Origin: Gemmatimonadota bacterium
Lineage (GTDB): Bacteria; JAAXHH01
DNA length: 64,000 nucleotides
Direction of reading: 5' to 3'
Assembly: GCA_009838645.1 (NCBI GenBank)
Contig: VXRC01000048.1
Location: 28,865 to 92,864, forward strand
A program made the position numbers and the translations under genes. Every line of letters begins with the position of its first letter. The first letter of the stretch is position 1. Below, in pieces: positions 63,346 to 64,000 of the stretch. The notes beneath the pieces were generated by a model. That model was not told the DNA's origin. It was given only the letters and a program-made list of their open reading frames with translations, and did not search any database.

Positions 63346-63374
63346 TTGACAATGGCAGGGATGTTGATTATATT
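63346..63374 (+). promoter_or_regulatory. Strong sigma-70 promoter of the tRNA-tuf operon
   Basis: TTGACA (63346-63351) and TATATT (63369-63374) are exactly 17 bases apart, about 55 bases before the first tRNA. Confidence 0.85.
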
Positions 63375-63429
63375 TACCTGTCTGTGTTCTTGAGCTGCTC
63401 AAGATGCGGATCCGTACTGATTATAATGG

Positions 63430-63502
63430 GCCACCATAGCTCCAATGGCAGAGCGGCTGATTTGTAATCAGTAGGTTCTCGGTTCGAATCCGAGTGGTGG
63501 CT
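63430..63502 (+). tRNA. tRNA-Thr (UGU)
   Basis: The acceptor stem GCCACCA/TGGTGGC pairs fully. D-arm AGCTCCAATGGCAGAGC; anticodon loop TTTGTAA gives TGT (reads ACA); T-arm GGTTCGAATCC. No CCA is encoded. Confidence 0.96.
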
Positions 63503-63514
63503 TTCAGGCAGCCA

Positions 63515-63596
63515 GGGGAGGTTCCAGAGCGGTCAAATGGGACGGACTGTAAATCCGTTGGCTCAGCCTTCGCAGGTTCGAATCCTGCCCTCCCCA
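63515..63596 (+). tRNA. tRNA-Tyr (GUA)
   Basis: Acceptor GGGGAGG/CCTCCCC, anticodon loop CTGTAAA (GTA), a long variable arm as expected of class II bacterial tRNA-Tyr, and T-arm GGTTCGAATCC. 82 bases, no encoded CCA. Confidence 0.96.
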
Positions 63597-63644
63597 TGTT
63601 TCGCTACGGGGTCCGGCTGGCCAGCAGCTTCAGAACGAAAACCG

Positions 63645-63718
63645 GCGGGAATAGCTCAGTTGGCTAGAGCATCAGCCTTCCAAGCTGAGGGTCGCGGGTT
63701 CGAGTCCCGTTTCCCGCT
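63645..63718 (+). tRNA. tRNA-Gly (UCC)
   Basis: Acceptor GCGGGAA/TTCCCGC, anticodon stem TCAGC/GCTGA with loop CTTCCAA (TCC), T-arm GGGTTCGAGTCCC. No encoded CCA. Confidence 0.96.
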
Positions 63719-63802
63719 CTAAATGTTCCGTGTCCGAGGTTCGGAATTACTGAAGGTTTTTACCGCAGAACTGTAAAAGCTTATCTGAACCTTGAACGAA
63801 GC

Positions 63803-63875
63803 GCCCTTGTAGCTCAGTTGGTAGAGCAACACCATGGTAAGGTGTAGGTCGCCGGTTCAAGTCCGGCCGAGGGCT
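63803..63875 (+). tRNA. tRNA-Thr (GGU)
   Basis: Acceptor GCCCTTG/CGAGGGC with one T-G pair, anticodon stem ACACC/GGTGT with loop ATGGTAA (GGT), T-arm CCGGTTCAAGTCCGG. It is followed 72 bases later by tuf. Confidence 0.96.
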
Positions 63876-63946
63876 TGGCGCTGAATTTCGCTGACATTGA
63901 ATACGTTTTCGTTTCGTTAACCTAGCCGGTTCAGGAGAAAGACTCC

Positions 63947-64000
63947 ATGTCGAAGGAAAGATTCGAGCGTACCAAAACCCACGTGAACATCGGCACGATC
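63947..64000 (+). CDS. tuf: Elongation factor Tu, N-terminal fragment (cut by the window end)
   Basis: Only 18 codons are visible: MSKERFERTKTHVNIGTI, which matches the EF-Tu N-terminus just before the GHVDHGKTTL P-loop. AGGAG lies about nine bases upstream of the ATG. The tRNA-Thr-Tyr-Gly-Thr-tuf order supports it. Partial at its 3' end. Confidence 0.92.
   Translation, partial: MSKERFERTKTHVNIGTI

Overview
The window is G+C-rich bacterial chromosome packed with housekeeping genes. I see no phage, insertion sequence, CRISPR array or rRNA. YajC, a lone MlaF-type ABC ATPase, several lipoprotein or anchored signal sequences and Xer/Smg/TopA point to a diderm bacterium. The gene content (Gfo/Idh oxidoreductase, TIM-barrel sugar isomerases, phytanoyl-CoA-dioxygenase-like protein, Ig-like lipoprotein beginning CAREGMPPGGPRD) resembles uncultured FCB-group lineages such as Latescibacterota. 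That placement is inference only.

Layout: (1) 0-4.0 kb, minus strand: NrnA-type DHH phosphoesterase, a tandem-domain PTPS, FolE and GlcD behind a clear promoter. (2) 4.4-15.5 kb, plus strand: a CofC-like transferase coupled to a degenerate SelA homologue, a class II aldolase coupled to HU, a HypE-like protein, Smg-TopA-Xer, an Ig-like lipoprotein and a PhyH dioxygenase. (3) 15.6-21.3 kb, minus: solute-binding lipoprotein, sugar isomerase, Gfo/Idh oxidoreductase, GlyRS. (4) 21.6-23.7 kb, plus: YgfZ-like protein and PyrC. (5) 23.8-40.2 kb, minus: a 20-gene housekeeping run, YicC-Gmk-RpoZ-CoaBC-UDG-DnaB-MlaF-Tgt-YajC-Def-Fmt-RsmB-Ffh-RpsP-RimM-TrmD-RplS-RnhB-YraN-PHP, with many ATGA overlaps. 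(6) 40.5-42.3 kb, plus: RqcH. (7) 42.3-58.3 kb, minus: an aromatic amino-acid supraoperon, leader-trpEG-trpS-trpD-trpC-trpF-aroE-aroC-aroKB-aroQ-trpB-trpA-aroH-aroF-tyrA-pheA. (8) 58.4-63.3 kb, plus: YesL-like membrane protein, Tmk, small membrane protein, dual-specificity phosphatase, sugar isomerase, AspRS. (9) 63.3-64.0 kb, plus: promoter, tRNA-Thr(UGU)-Tyr-Gly-Thr(GGU), then the start of tuf.

Two things stand out. First, the supraoperon is headed by a consensus promoter, a 39-codon leader peptide rich in Trp, Phe and Tyr codons, and a rho-independent terminator. This looks like one ribosome-sensed attenuator for all three aromatic amino acids. Second, the DNA carries many short tandem duplications (9, 11, 15, 17, 18, 21, 24, 27, 28 and 45 bp) at gene ends and in linkers. 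A related 9-bp unit (roughly CCTGGTCNG) recurs in six unrelated genes, on both strands and in different frames, making in-frame low-complexity inserts in otherwise conserved proteins.

Start sites were chosen from ribosome binding sites, ATGA overlaps and conserved N-termini. ffh, rimM, gmk and pheA appear to start with TTG, glyS and the class II aldolase with GTG.
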